Below, piece by piece: positions 21,147 to 31,598 of a stretch of DNA of 64,000 bases; the stretch's first letter is position 1, and each line of letters begins with the position of its first letter. The position numbers were made by a program, and so were the translations under genes. The stretch lies in assembly GCA_031761405.1 (NCBI GenBank), contig JASEVX010000003.1:62790423-62854422 (forward strand), written 5' to 3'. Below the pieces are notes generated by a model. That model saw only the letters and a list, made by a program, of their open reading frames with translations. It made no database searches and was not told the origin of the DNA. Source of the DNA: Serripes groenlandicus (taxonomy: Eukaryota > Mollusca > Bivalvia > Cardiida > Cardiidae).

Positions 21147-23279
21147 ATGGAGAGCACCGACGAACTAAACGATGACTTCTCTGATTTAACTCGAACAGTA
21201 AACGTTAGACGGGCTGTCTACACGCTAGATCATTACAATGAAAAATATGACACGGTTGCAAAACCAACACTTAACTTTTCTGAGACGGCAAAGAAAGCTT
21301 GTAACGCTAAAACAGTGACAAAGATCCTTTCTTCCTACGTCCCTGTTTTGAAGACCATACGAAAGTACAAATTCAAAGAGTATATTATTGGCGACGTTCT
21401 ATCTGGACTGACGGTCAGTTTTATGCATATTCCACAAGGCATGGCATTCGGACTTCTTGCATCTCTTCGACCAATTTATGGACTTTATTCGTCATTCTTT
21501 CCGGTTTTGTTTTACGTCATCTTCGGAACATCTCCGTACATTTCGTTTGGCACGAATGCCCTTATGGCACTACTGACCCAGACCGTCGTTGAAAGAGAAG
21601 CAGACGCATTTATAGCTGGATATCCAACAGTCGGGAATTCTTCCACAAATCAGACATCATCAGGGCCGAGCGACGCTGAAATCTTGCACGTTAAAGTTGG
21701 AACGGCCATGGCTTGTTCATTCTTGTCGGGACTGCTCGTTGCAATAATGGGAATTCTAAAGCTTGGTTTTCTGACGTCGTATCTATCAACGTCCTTCATT
21801 GGTGGATTCACAACAGCAGCAGCTGTTCATATCGCTTCGAGTCAAGTTCCAAAAATACTCGGAATCAAAACGGCATCGTTCTCTGGTGCTGGAAAACTGG
21901 TCTTGTTCTATATCGATCTCTTTCGCAAGATTGGTACAACTAAAGTAGCTGACCTGATAATTTCTATCATAAGTATGATCATTCTACTCGCCGTGAAGAT
22001 AGGTATAAATGAAAGGTACAGAGAAAAGATGAAAATGCCGATACCCATCGACATGATAATTGTCGTTGTAGCTACCCTTATTTCCTATTTAGCCAAGTTG
22101 AAACGGGAGTTCGATGTCAACATAGTTGGATCTATCCCAAGCGGCTTTGAAGAGCCCTTTGTACCCAGACTCGACAACGCCAGTGGATTATTCGCAGACG
22201 TCATTGTGATGGGGATTCTTTCTCTCGTCTTTACAATTACTCTAGCCAAGCTTACGGCCAAAAAACACGGTGTCAAGATTGATGACAGTCAGGAATTGGT
22301 CGCCTATGGATTAAGCAATCTGTTTTCAAGCTTTTTCGGATGTTTTCCATCTGCAACTGCACCTCCAAGAACTATGATTCTCAGCTCTCTTGGTGCCCGA
22401 ACCACATTAAACGGAATACCAACAATAATTGTCTTACCTCTCATAATCCTTGTCATTGGTCAACTGTTCGAATCATTACCGATCGCTGTCCTTGCCACAA
22501 TGATTATCGTTTCGATAAAAGATCTTTTACTACAATACAGAAATCTGCCCAACATCTGGAAAATAAACAAATATGATTTCATCATCTGGATCGTGACCAA
22601 TTCCACTTCGGTGCTGATCGATCTGGACTATGGGCTTATAATTGGTGTTGGGGTATCGGTACTGCTTGTCGTTGTACAGAATCAACTTGCATCCGGGTAC
22701 CATCTTGGGGTGGCTTCGTACGAGGACGTACTGTATAAGACGAATGGACGGAGTAAAGGCTCGCTAAAGTCCGATGTCGCCATATTTCGATTTCCTGTAA
22801 GTTTGTATTTTGCAACGGCAGAACGATTCAAGGGACAGGTATACAGAGAAGTGCTCAACCCACAAGCGTACCAAAAACAACTGAAGCGATGGGAGAAGAC
22901 AAAAGGTTCTGAAATGGTGCGTTACAAAGACGAAACTATCCATGACGTAGACAGCGCGGTGAAAGACCAAAATCCTGAGAAATCCAACCACATCGGAAAT
23001 GGAGGGGAGATTACCAAACCGCAAACCGTGATAATAGACTGTTCCATGATACAGTACGTTGATATGGCAGGTATGAGTGTATTTCAGGAAGTTATAAAGC
23101 AGTATAAGGGACTCGACATTAACGTCATGTTGACTGGTATCTCCAAAACGGCCGAGAACGTTTTAACAAATGGAGGGTTCTTTAAGGGGTTTCCGAAGTC
23201 TAATGTCTTTCTCGATGTATTCGATGCCCTGGAGGTTTTACACGCTCATAAGAAAGATGCCGATTATTTTATAACGTGA
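21147..23279 (+). CDS. SLC26-family (SulP) anion transporter, single coding exon
   Basis: An open frame of 710 codons encodes a multipass membrane protein of the SLC26 family, which exchange or conduct chloride, bicarbonate, sulfate, oxalate or iodide across the plasma membrane. The sulfate-transporter signature lies at residues about 109-130 (RPIYGLYSSFFPVLFYVIFG). Hydrophobic helices fill about 80-510. The helix-10 substrate-site region is at 399-410 (CFPSATAPPRTM, Arg408). A STAS domain at about 540-700, with IIDCSMIQYVDMAGM at 629-643, is split by a variable insert (about 575-625). Potential N-glycosylation sites NSS164 and NQT168 lie in the predicted loop after helix 3-4. The length is normal for the family. 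The start has a good Kozak context (aaagATGG), and the splice acceptor just upstream supports it. Lack of introns within the coding region is unusual for an animal SLC26 gene. Transported substrate cannot be deduced. The subfamily is uncertain, so no symbol is given. Confidence 0.95.
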   Translation: MESTDELNDDFSDLTRTVNVRRAVYTLDHYNEKYDTVAKPTLNFSETAKKACNAKTVTKILSSYVPVLKTIRKYKFKEYIIGDVLSGLTVSFMHIPQGMAFGLLASLRPIYGLYSSFFPVLFYVIFGTSPYISFGTNALMALLTQTVVEREADAFIAGYPTVGNSSTNQTSSGPSDAEILHVKVGTAMACSFLSGLLVAIMGILKLGFLTSYLSTSFIGGFTTAAAVHIASSQVPKILGIKTASFSGAGKLVLFYIDLFRKIGTTKVADLIISIISMIILLAVKIGINERYREKMKMPIPIDMIIVVVATLISYLAKLKREFDVNIVGSIPSGFEEPFVPRLDNASGLFADVIVMGILSLVFTITLAKLTAKKHGVKIDDSQELVAYGLSNLFSSFFGCFPSATAPPRTMILSSLGARTTLNGIPTIIVLPLIILVIGQLFESLPIAVLATMIIVSIKDLLLQYRNLPNIWKINKYDFIIWIVTNSTSVLIDLDYGLIIGVGVSVLLVVVQNQLASGYHLGVASYEDVLYKTNGRSKGSLKSDVAIFRFPVSLYFATAERFKGQVYREVLNPQAYQKQLKRWEKTKGSEMVRYKDETIHDVDSAVKDQNPEKSNHIGNGGEITKPQTVIIDCSMIQYVDMAGMSVFQEVIKQYKGLDINVMLTGISKTAENVLTNGGFFKGFPKSNVFLDVFDALEVLHAHKKDADYFIT

Positions 23280-23690
23280 AGAAACTTAAATAAGGCTACC
23301 TTATAAAGGTTCATTGATTGATTGGAGGTTTAACGTCGTTTCAAAAAAAAATCGGTTATATCACGGCTGCCAGTTACCCAATATTGTGTTTCCTGGCTTT
23401 CTCACAACATGCTTTCCAAGCAACTGGCTGTTTTTTTCATATAGACTGTTAGTCCATTGGAGGAAGATGAATGCTTGTCACAGATCCATAATAAAGAACT
23501 TGTGTATATATATATACACTGGTATATTCGATATTTTCTTGGAATTGTATATAATGGACAGAATTTGAGATTGATACTTTTACAATCTTTTTTTTAAAAT
23601 TTGAGTGTGAAATATTTGTTGATGATTTTCAGATCTTTTTAGAAAGCTATTTATTGTGTTCCCTCATGTAAATAAAAAAATATTGTTAAT
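23280..23690 (+). promoter_or_regulatory. SLC26 3' flank with poly(A) signals and SINE-derived sequence
   Basis: aataaa occurs at about 23489 and at 23670, either of which could direct polyadenylation. Bases 23310-23480 resemble a SINE tail in minus orientation (tttaacgtcgtttc, tatatcacggctg). SINE sequence therefore probably forms part of the 3' untranslated region. Confidence 0.5.
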
Positions 23691-23909
23691 AATTTCGCAA
23701 AAGTCAATACCCTGCTTTTAAACACTGATTTCAGACATAATGCTTTATACTATTGAAGGAAAGTTGTATTTAACGAGCATGGACTTAAAACATTCACGTT
23801 TTATGTCACTGTCATGAGAAGATGAATACTGCATTTTACAAGAGGGGTCAATTTATGGCATTTGAATGGTTCGAAATAAATCATGTACTCAAGTAATTCG
23901 ATCTGAAAT

Positions 23910-24045
23910 GGTAGTTATGGCTGCCCTCCATAGCGCTCAGGGTTAACGGGTTAACATTACGACTGGCTGGCTGGTGTTCGAATAATTGGACCAGTATTAC
24001 TGATAAATTACCACTGAAACGCCGTGATATATCTGAAAAACTGTC
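23910..24045 (+). mobile_element. SINE fragment lacking its head
   Basis: It carries the cattacgactggctggctgg block and the tail gaaacgccgtgatatatctg. There is no tRNA-like promoter. Confidence 0.6.
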
Positions 24046-24194
24046 ACATGAGAGATAGGTGTATATCAATCACGTATATAAAAAGAGGATATTTCATGAA
24101 TGTTGATTTATTATCACATTTAATAAACAGGTTTACTAAGATGATATGCCGCGAGCCTTGGCGCGTGTCACATTCAGCTTAGTTAACGAATGTA

Positions 24195-24632
24195 TTAACT
24201 CTTTCACTGCGAAAGGCAATGAAAGGCTTTTGAAAACAATGCACATGCAGGTGAGACAGCTCGTCACGAGCAGTCCGAGGGCTTGGTGTGAAACGGTTGT
24301 AACTAATATTAGTATTTATTTACCAAGGTTAATCACCTCGACATAAAGGTTTTATAATCGTTAAATCATTTTTCTTGGTAAACAATGGAAATTTAGGTGC
24401 CATTGCTCGTTCTGAGCAATGGCACCTAAATTTGCATTGTTTACAAAGTGGTCAAAATTGCCCCTAAACCAGGGTTTTCAAAATAGGTTTTTAGTTACAA
24501 CCGTTTCACGCCAAGCCCTCGAGTCTCTCCTGAAATCTGCATTGGTTGCCACTTAGATATTAAATTTTACCAAACTTCCTGTTGGAATAAAAAAGAGTCA
24601 ACTTTGTGAAATTCGGCACTGAAAGGGTTTAT
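24195..24632. mobile_element. Second-family TTAA element interrupted by a CGAGGG element
   Basis: TTAA at 24195-24198 starts ctctttcactgcgaaagg. The right end reads ggcactgaaagggttta near 24614-24630. The interior gcaggtgagacag...ctcctgaaatctgcattg is split by the element at 24276-24521. Confidence 0.7.
24276..24521. mobile_element. Complete CGAGGG miniature element, 246 bp, opposite orientation
   Basis: The ends are cgagggcttggtgtg and its near-complement. The flanking agtc at 24272-24275 and 24522-24525 is a clean 4-bp target duplication. The internal palindrome has one mismatch. It is inserted in the TTAA element at 24195-24632. Confidence 0.9.
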
Positions 24633-24639
24633 TGTATAT

Positions 24640-25530
24640 ATTAATATATATTGTAGATTTTATAATAATCTATAACATCGTAAACGAATTAACCACCATT
24701 TGCATTATGCGCATGAGGCCTTATATTACAATTAAATTAATGTATGCAATTTTATATTTACACGCAGATATAATCTACATGTTGCAAGTTGAAAACATTT
24801 TTATATTAATTTGTTTCGAAATTGTACAAAATGGCACACGCTCCGTATCTGTCGCTAATCCTCAGCTCAAAATGGAGCCAGGCCAAACGAATTTGTGGAA
24901 GACAGTGTTAGATCGTCGGCCTCTCGCACCATGAGCTGGTTCTGTCTATGAGATTTGGTCACGCAAACGACGCGAGTACTGGTTATGCCTCCAGGAAGCA
25001 GACATCGAGCGTAATTAATATAAGCAATCGAGGGGCGAAAGATACAGATCAGCATGCGCAGTCTAATCAGGATCCTTCCTGTTCGTAAAAAACAATCTTG
25101 AAGCTTCTGGCAACTCGTTATATGTAAACTTTGTTTACGACCGCTTATATAAGTACACAATTCCAAAGTTATTGCCTAATTTTAAAAACCTCCGTAAGTT
25201 GACTTGCATGTGACATAGTTAAATTCTAAGTACATGTGTGTTTGTTATATTGGGATTTTTACGCCGTTTTAGCATATAAAAGTATAGAGGAGTTGTAACG
25301 CCCTATAATGCTTTTGTTAATGAAATTATCGCTTAGGTGCAAATGGTTTCACAATAAATAATTATCTATCTTTAACATGCATATTTTATTTTTCGAGAAT
25401 TTTTTTATTTAGATTATCTTTTTTCAGGTTGAATAAACGTTGTTATTATACCTCACGTGACTTTGTAATGTTAAATTCTCATATACTCATCATGGGCAAT
25501 TTCTTACTGTCTCATGCTAACAGTACGTTT
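24640..25530. other. Largely unrecognised AT-rich sequence
   Basis: A segment at about 24955-25030 (ctccaggaagcagacatcga) recurs directly at about 30640-30700. A scrap resembling the interior of the GAGCCGT family lies near 25040-25075. Nothing else is identified. Confidence 0.4.
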
Positions 25531-25533
25531 TTG

Positions 25534-25665
25534 ACCGGTTAACAGTAAACTGTTACATGGCACGCGCGTGAAAATGTTGGTTATGCACGTGCATGACGTC
25601 ATTTCAAACAATAACGTCACCTTTTAGACGCGCGTGCCATGTAACAGTACGTACTGTTAACCGGT
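25534..25665. mobile_element. Hairpin element with 36-38-bp arms and a central TGACGTCA
   Basis: Bases 25534-25569 pair with 25628-25665 (ends accggttaacagta and its complement; inner parts catggcacgcgcg) with a 2-nt bulge. The loop holds the palindrome tgacgtca at 25594-25601, which matches the cAMP-response element consensus. No clear target duplication was found. Confidence 0.75.
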
Positions 25666-26533
25666 ATATTCAAATATGTGTGTTACATTGTAGTAGATCT
25701 ACCCATGTTCACTTCCCCAGAAAAGGTACAGAATAAATTGAATAAACGTGTAATTTTGTTCGGTATAATAAAATAAATATTGCATGGCTTCCAGTGTGAC
25801 AGTACATATTGTCAACATGAGGAAAATACTGTTACCCTCTTCAATTCGGGGTCTTAATCCGAATGATCTTATACACGATTCTCACACGGTAATCTTAAAT
25901 GTTGGACAATTTAGTAAGGTTTTGTATGACATCTTTGTTACTTAAAAAAGAAATGTTAAAAACAGAAAATCTGACAGAAAATATAATTGTGTGCAAGAAG
26001 AAATTGCTCATAATAAGCAAAATAAAATTCTCCTTTTCCCATAATGTTTTCTTCAACTTTTTTTAAACATCTGACAGAAGACAACTAACAGTTCTAATAT
26101 TTTAATAATTGTTGACAGACGATAGTATTGCGTGAAAAGGAGTAATTGCTAATTATGAACAATCTCTTCTCCCACAATGTTTCCTTCCTCTTTTTTAAAC
26201 ATCTTCACAAAGACATGCATAATATATAAAATAACATTGCAAAGTGAAAGAAATATTAGCACTATGAATTACATATGTTATTGTAAGGTTGCAAATAGTT
26301 TAATCCGACTCAATTTCATTGAACAATGCACTAAGGTATACCCTTTCTCTTATATGTATATATATTTTTTAAAAATCATTTAATACAATATCAAGAAATT
26401 ACATTAATCCTCTGCTAGTTTGTGTCTTTTTCATATTTGTAGAATTAAGCATATTGAATATTGATTTTCATAGTATTTTTGAAAATGTGTTGCTTTTTAA
26501 CCTGTTTCTTGTTGTCCGTTGCTTTTTGTCCTG
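25666..26533. other. No recognisable feature
   Basis: Very AT-rich. Two weak near-repeats occur around ttttaaacatct (26055 and 26195). No gene was seen. Confidence 0.4.
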
Positions 26534-26763
26534 TTACTTTTCCCACATACAACAAATCCGCAGCAGACGACTATCAACGAATCTAGGTGAATTCATGAAA
26601 TATCTCTATACATGTATATGAAATTAAATTATTGAATAAGGTTGAAAACATTGTGGTGAAAGGAGAAATTGCTCATTATGAGAATTCATCTTTTGCCACA
26701 ATGTTGTCAAAAACCATCTGCTCCAGATGTGTTAGAAGGCGTATATACATGGGAAAGGTCACA
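26534..26763. mobile_element. TTAA miniature element, near-complete
   Basis: The left end is cttttcccacataca after ttac, and the right end is tatacatgggaaagg. The interior shows the family's long imperfect palindrome around gctcattatgag. The target site has mutated. Confidence 0.7.
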
Positions 26764-26875
26764 GAGCTTGGCTACGCATCTGAGGTGAACTTCTTGAAAT
26801 CTATGTTTATATGTTCTTCATGTTCAGGGATATATGGTTTGTACATGTGTATGAATGTGTACACAGTGAGGAGGC

Positions 26876-26919
26876 GTATATACCAGGGACGTATATAAGA
26901 TCTACGTCCCTGGTATATA
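26876..26919. repeat. Terminal-repeat-only palindrome (cagggacg family)
   Basis: Bases 26884-26912 read cagggacgta, then tacgtccctg, with almost no interior, flanked by gtatata on both sides. The ends match those of the 500-bp element at 57404-57903. Confidence 0.65.
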
Positions 26920-27854
26920 AGTCTGAATGCATGTGTGCATATTCACATTCACAAGTATAATAACTGAAGTATGGGTCTTACGTAAGGGAATGTATTTCTT
27001 GAACTCTTATTTTTTTGTTTCCATTAAGATTTCCGTCGGGAGATAATTCTGCTTATTCCCCCAACCACTACTCGATGGCGCAGCCTCCCTCACAACAGGT
27101 CGGGTGTGTGACACCTGCATGTATATATATGATTTGTTTGTTTGTTGTTGTTGTTATTTTGTTTTCTTTATATCTGTCTTAATTGTATCTCCCATTCTGT
27201 TCTATATAATTTCATTTATATTGTATTCTTGTAATCTACAATATTGGAGTAAATAAAGATTATATATGATATATGTGTGTGTTTTATATGTATAAATTAA
27301 GTTTAATATCCGGGTAAGCCGGCGCGGCATGCTTAGACTGATCCGTGTCTATACTTTACTCAGAGTCCACAATGTTGTTTTTATCGCAGAACGGCTCATA
27401 TGTATTATATGCAAACAAACTCAATATTGCCATTGACGTTGACACAGTTAACTGCATGTTGTTATGCTCAGTTGAAATAACACATTTGTTCAAAGGTTGG
27501 CATAATTTTGCTGAATATTATCAAAAGGTTTCGTGTTCAAGAAAGGAAGCCTGGGGCTTTGAATTCGAACCCCAGCACGGTCAACACTTTTTCCGACGAA
27601 TGACAAAAGTCAATTCGTCAAACGTCATTCGATAATTTACATTTTTCATTATTCTAACCATCTAAAGCTTTAAATCCCCTTTATTGTTTTGCGATTCTCT
27701 TCACAGCGTGTGATCAAGTATCGGTAAATCACGGAACCTTACGGAGATTAACGAATATATTGCTACCGAAGGCAGATAGGATTATCGATATTTGATCATT
27801 TAACTGATGATCGAAATTCTTGTGTATGACTGACGACTTCCAAAACTGTATAGT
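26920..27854. other. Mostly unrecognised
   Basis: It includes a gtt-rich low-complexity stretch at 27135-27160 and an aataaa-bearing AT stretch at 27240-27300. The right half of a GAGCCGT element lies at about 27310-27397, and a tRNA-like box B on the minus strand (gctggggttcgaattc) near 27560-27580. Confidence 0.45.
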
Positions 27855-27990
27855 AATGGCTTCCCTCCCTGGCGCTTAGGGTTGCGGGTTGCACTAATTT
27901 ACGCGTGGTGCATTGGTGTCGAGATAAATAACACAGATAGTAATAGAAAGCGCCGTGATATAACTGAAATACTGTTTAAAGCGGCGTTAA
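27855..27990 (+). mobile_element. SINE fragment lacking its head
   Basis: It shows ccctggcgcttagggttg, then the central block in diverged form, then cgccgtgatataactg and a aagcggcgttaag tail. Confidence 0.6.
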
Positions 27991-28041
27991 GACAATCGAA
28001 AGAAATACTCTTTAGTCAGCACTTGTCGTTAGTTAACAAAA

Positions 28042-28280
28042 TGAGCCGTACCGCGAGAAAACCAACAATGCTGATCAGCCTATGCATGCCGCGCAGACTA
28101 ATCCGGGCTAGACTAATTTCCCCTCCTTTGAATTCTCTACTTCAGGAATCATTACTTAATACCTCTATCCCCCTGAGACGGAATGTGTCGGCCCGGATTA
28201 GCCTGCGCGGACTGCGCAGGCTGATCTGGGTCGATACATTACGCAGAGGCGATAATGTTGGTTTTCTCGTGAAACGGCCC
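28042..28280. mobile_element. GAGCCGT inverted-repeat element
   Basis: It starts tgagccgtaccgcgagaaaa and ends ttttctcgtgaaacggccca, inverted terminal repeats of about 25 bp. The interior holds inverted gcctgcgcgg/ccgcgcagac motifs. The open frame crossing it is incidental. Confidence 0.7.
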
Positions 28281-28543
28281 AAATGCCATTTGCACCAGGC
28301 TGTGTTTAAGAAGGGGTTTCGTATGACCCAACTGAATGTAAATTGGTTATGTCTTTTGCACCGGGCTTTGTTTATTTTCATCCCCGTCTTTGATAATACT
28401 CGTGAGCGTGATAAGATCTCTATTATTTTTTATTTACAATGCACCCTCTCGAGAGCAACATATGGTGGAATAAAAGAAATGGTGTTGCTCTATCGATGTA
28501 TTGCTCTTAAAGAGACATGTTGGAGAAGATTTCGGAGTGGTTA

Positions 28544-29167
28544 TTAAGAGGTTGTTGTTCCTTATGGCTGCATTTCACCAAGGATTTTTTCTTTTCCAAT
28601 CGGCCCGTTCTGGACCAGATTGTCCCCGATGAATCAATTGTTTTGATCGGCCCGATTGTCGTCCTAAATCGCTTCCAATCGTCCCCTTTTTTGACCCGAT
28701 TGAGTCCCGACCAATGGATCATGGCGGGGGGACGAATCAAGGACGTTCCTTGCGCGATCGACACGTTTCCGGGGCGCAATTATGCGAAAGTACTCGCAAG
28801 TACCCGCAGGTACACGGTAAGGGCACGACTCTCTGTAGAGAGCGGCAGTGGCTATACGAAAGCTCCAGAGGACGAGACAAGGCTACCTTCAGGGGAACCT
28901 CGGACGACCAAGACGACCACGGGCCGACGGTTTTTGATCGGCTACTGTTTTTGAACATGTTAAAAAACAGAAGCCGATCACTTTTTCGGTAGCCGACCCT
29001 CGGAGGACTGAGGCGATCGCGCCAGATCTTCTTCCGAAGGTATAGGGTAGTGCTCGACAGTGCTCGCAGGTTCCCGACTATTTTTGCAAAAATGCGGCCG
29101 ATCGACTATCGGGACTAAAAGAATCCTTGGTGAAATGGCCGTTTTAGATGTGCCATCTTAAGAGGTT
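28544..29167. mobile_element. Unclassified 0.6-kb inverted-repeat element with 10-bp direct flanks
   Basis: ttaagaggtt at 28544-28553 is repeated at 29158-29167. Inside, catttcaccaaggatt (28571-28586) and its complement (29122-29137) are inverted. A central hairpin at about 28934-28981 (tgatcggctactgttttt and mate) has a short loop. The interior is GC-richer than its surroundings. Open frames here are not supported as genes. Confidence 0.55.
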
Positions 29168-29177
29168 ATATTGTATA

Positions 29178-29431
29178 TGAGCCGTCAACGAGAAAAAAAA
29201 CCATGATGGACTCTGCGTAATGTACCGACACAGGTCAGCCTGCGCAGTTTATTCCGGCTAACCCTGACAGACTCTTTTCGCCTCATGTGTATTTTCTGTT
29301 TCAAGAATCATTGCTCTATACCTCTATCACCCTGAGGCGGAATGGGTCGGCCCGGATTATACTGCACAGGTTAATCAGTGTCAATACTTTACGCAGAGTC
29401 AACAATGTTGGTTTTCTCGTCGAACGGCTCA
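29178..29431. mobile_element. GAGCCGT inverted-repeat element, 254 bp, TA flanks
   Basis: It runs from tgagccgtcaacgagaaaa to ttttctcgtcgaacggctca between ta dinucleotides. A TA target and miniature length fit a Tc1/mariner-type or similar non-autonomous element (inference). Confidence 0.75.
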
Positions 29432-29533
29432 TATATATATCGTACAAAAATGGAGTTTGTTGAAAAGTGAATAGAATTGTAATTCCTTACAAACTCTTTT
29501 TTAAACATGGCTTTAACCATTATCCTGCTATAT

Positions 29534-29631
29534 TCACAGGTGCCAGTCTCGTTTAAAATCTAAAAAAAGCATTTGACAATATATAGAGTTAAATGCTATT
29601 TTTAGATTTTAAACGAGACTGGCACCTGTGA
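29534..29631. repeat. Hairpin with arms of about 33 bp
   Basis: tcacaggtgccagtctcg starting at 29534 is mirrored by cgagactggcacctgtga ending at 29631. Pairing continues inward through the aaatct/agattt and agcattt/aaatgct blocks with a 2-nt bulge. Confidence 0.85.
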
Positions 29632-30110
29632 CTATGTTACGACTTAAAATCCCCAACACTGGAATTTGAGAACAATGTAGATCGCGATAATCGTGTACGT
29701 ACATACATACAGCATAGGTATGGTCTTCATTAGTCGCTTCGTAGATAGATATATGCAAGAAAAACACAAATGAACCCGTGCATTGGAAAATATTCAAGCT
29801 ATGCACTGTTTACCTTTAACGTGCACACGGTTATAAAAAGACTTGGTCAACTTGCGTAGAATCTGATAAGACAGAGAAGGTGGACAAGATTACATGAACC
29901 TACACTGTTAAAAAGCCAACGTGTACCTTTTATCATGCACTGGCTCAGATCCACTCAACATACTATACATACTTAACACAGTCGATTGACTGGGCTTCAA
30001 CGCCGTTAAAACACAGTGTATGTATCCATCGTGTGTTCCATGCTTTTTCAAACCAGTACTCCACACGTCAATGTTTACGTGTTACCTTCCCACTTATAAG
30101 ACGAATGCCA
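29632..30110. other. No recognisable feature
   Basis: No coding, RNA or repeat signal was seen in these 480 bases. Confidence 0.4.
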
Positions 30111-30161
30111 CTAGATTGATTGATTGATTTGGGTTTAACGCCGTTTTCATCAACCCCCCCC

Positions 30162-30192
<31 letters not shown>

Positions 30193-30330
30193 ACACACAA
30201 AAGGCTGCTTTTCCTAATATACTGTTAGCGCATTGGTGGATGACGCTTGTCACGGTGACTTTTCTCAAACAAGGACTTGTTATCAATCATCGGAAAGAAT
30301 GAATGGCCTAGTCGGGATTCTAACACATGG
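30111..30330 (-). mobile_element. SINE-derived sequence carrying a C-run and AC microsatellite
   Basis: attgattgatttgggtttaa at the left is a SINE tail in minus orientation. The downstream blocks match the SINE relic after SLC26 at 23310-23480. Bases 30154-30178 are 25 consecutive C, followed by (ac)n to 30199. Confidence 0.6.
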
Positions 30331-30448
30331 CTCCTGGTTGGACAGCCCTCATACTTGACAGCGACCACGTCTGGACATAAACTAAGTAAAGTAAAATATT
30401 GGACAATGTCTATCTAACGAAAGAGGAACAACATAAGTAGATGAATAA

Positions 30449-31200
30449 AACAAAAGGGCCAAGATGGCCCTTAATCGCTCACCCGAGGGAAAAATCCATA
30501 CCTTTTATTGTGTTTAATAATAAAAGAGATGGGTTTAACGGCATATCACCACAAAGAGGTCAATAAGGAACGGAGGGAGCGATGGAGGCAAATCCCGTGA
30601 TGAGCGAGTTCTTCCTTTGAGATTTTCCCACGTAAACGGCGCGAGAAATGGTTATGTCTCCAGGAAGTAGACATCGAACGTGATTAATATAAGCTTGAAG
30701 CTTGATTCTCAATCGATGTAAAATAAATAAGTTAAACTAATGGAGGCCTTTTGGCTCAGGAACGACGATTTTCAAAGTGTTTCCCTATAAATCTCTATGT
30801 AAAAGAGGTGACACCATGGGGCATAATCTGAACAATCTTGGTAGATGACCACAAGACAATGTTACACATCAATTATCTAAGCTCTAGGGCTTTCTGTTAA
30901 GAATATTTTCAAAGTGTTTCCCTATATATCTCTATGTAAAAGAGGTGACACCGTGGGGCATAATCTGAACAATCTTGGTAGATGACCACAAGACAATGCT
31001 ACACATCAATGATCTCAGCTCTAGGGCTTTCTGTTAAGAATATTTTCTAAGTAATTCCCTATATATCTCTATGTAAAACAGGTGACCCAAAGGGCATAAT
31101 TTGTATAATCTTGGCTGATGACAACTAGACAATGCTACACATCAAATATTTAAGCTCTAGGGCTTTCTGTTGCAGACTAGAATATTTTCAAAGTTATTCC
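30449..31200 (+). mobile_element. Helitron-like element, 5' end and three core units
   Basis: The 5' end aacaaaagggccaagatggc followed by aatcgctcacc matches the terminal plan of family (i). Core units of about 138 bp begin at 30767, 30906 and 31043 (ttttcaaagtgtttccctat). No 3' hairpin was found. Confidence 0.6.
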
Positions 31201-31598
31201 CTAAGTTTGTTTTATTTCTTTGTCCTTTCGGTTGTCATTGCTTTGTTGTGGTCGAACGTTGTCTGGTCGAAAAGCTATTGAACTCGACGGGAGTATCCAG
31301 GGGGCACGTCTCCATAGTAACTAATAATAGTTGGAAGAAGTTCCTTCACAGTCGATATAAAAAAGCTTGTTTAAACCTACTTAAAAAAATAAGTCGAGAT
31401 TTCATCGCTGCTCCATTTAATATGAATATATTTATATACAGAACCATCAAAAGTATGCTGTACATATGTACAAAAACAAGTATCATAAACATACAAGACA
31501 AATTAACAAACGACAAGACAATTATATCATACTAAATAGGACACGCTACAGAAAACCGACTTTTGAAAAAATACGAAGACAGAATATCCTGTTCCAAT
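31201..31598. other. No recognisable feature
   Basis: An open stretch on the plus strand has no recognised domain. No repeats were seen. Confidence 0.4.

Noticed and set aside
27882..28954. Open frames of 221 and 145 codons
   Set aside because: They run across a SINE fragment, a GAGCCGT element and the 28.5-kb inverted-repeat element, with no recognisable domain.
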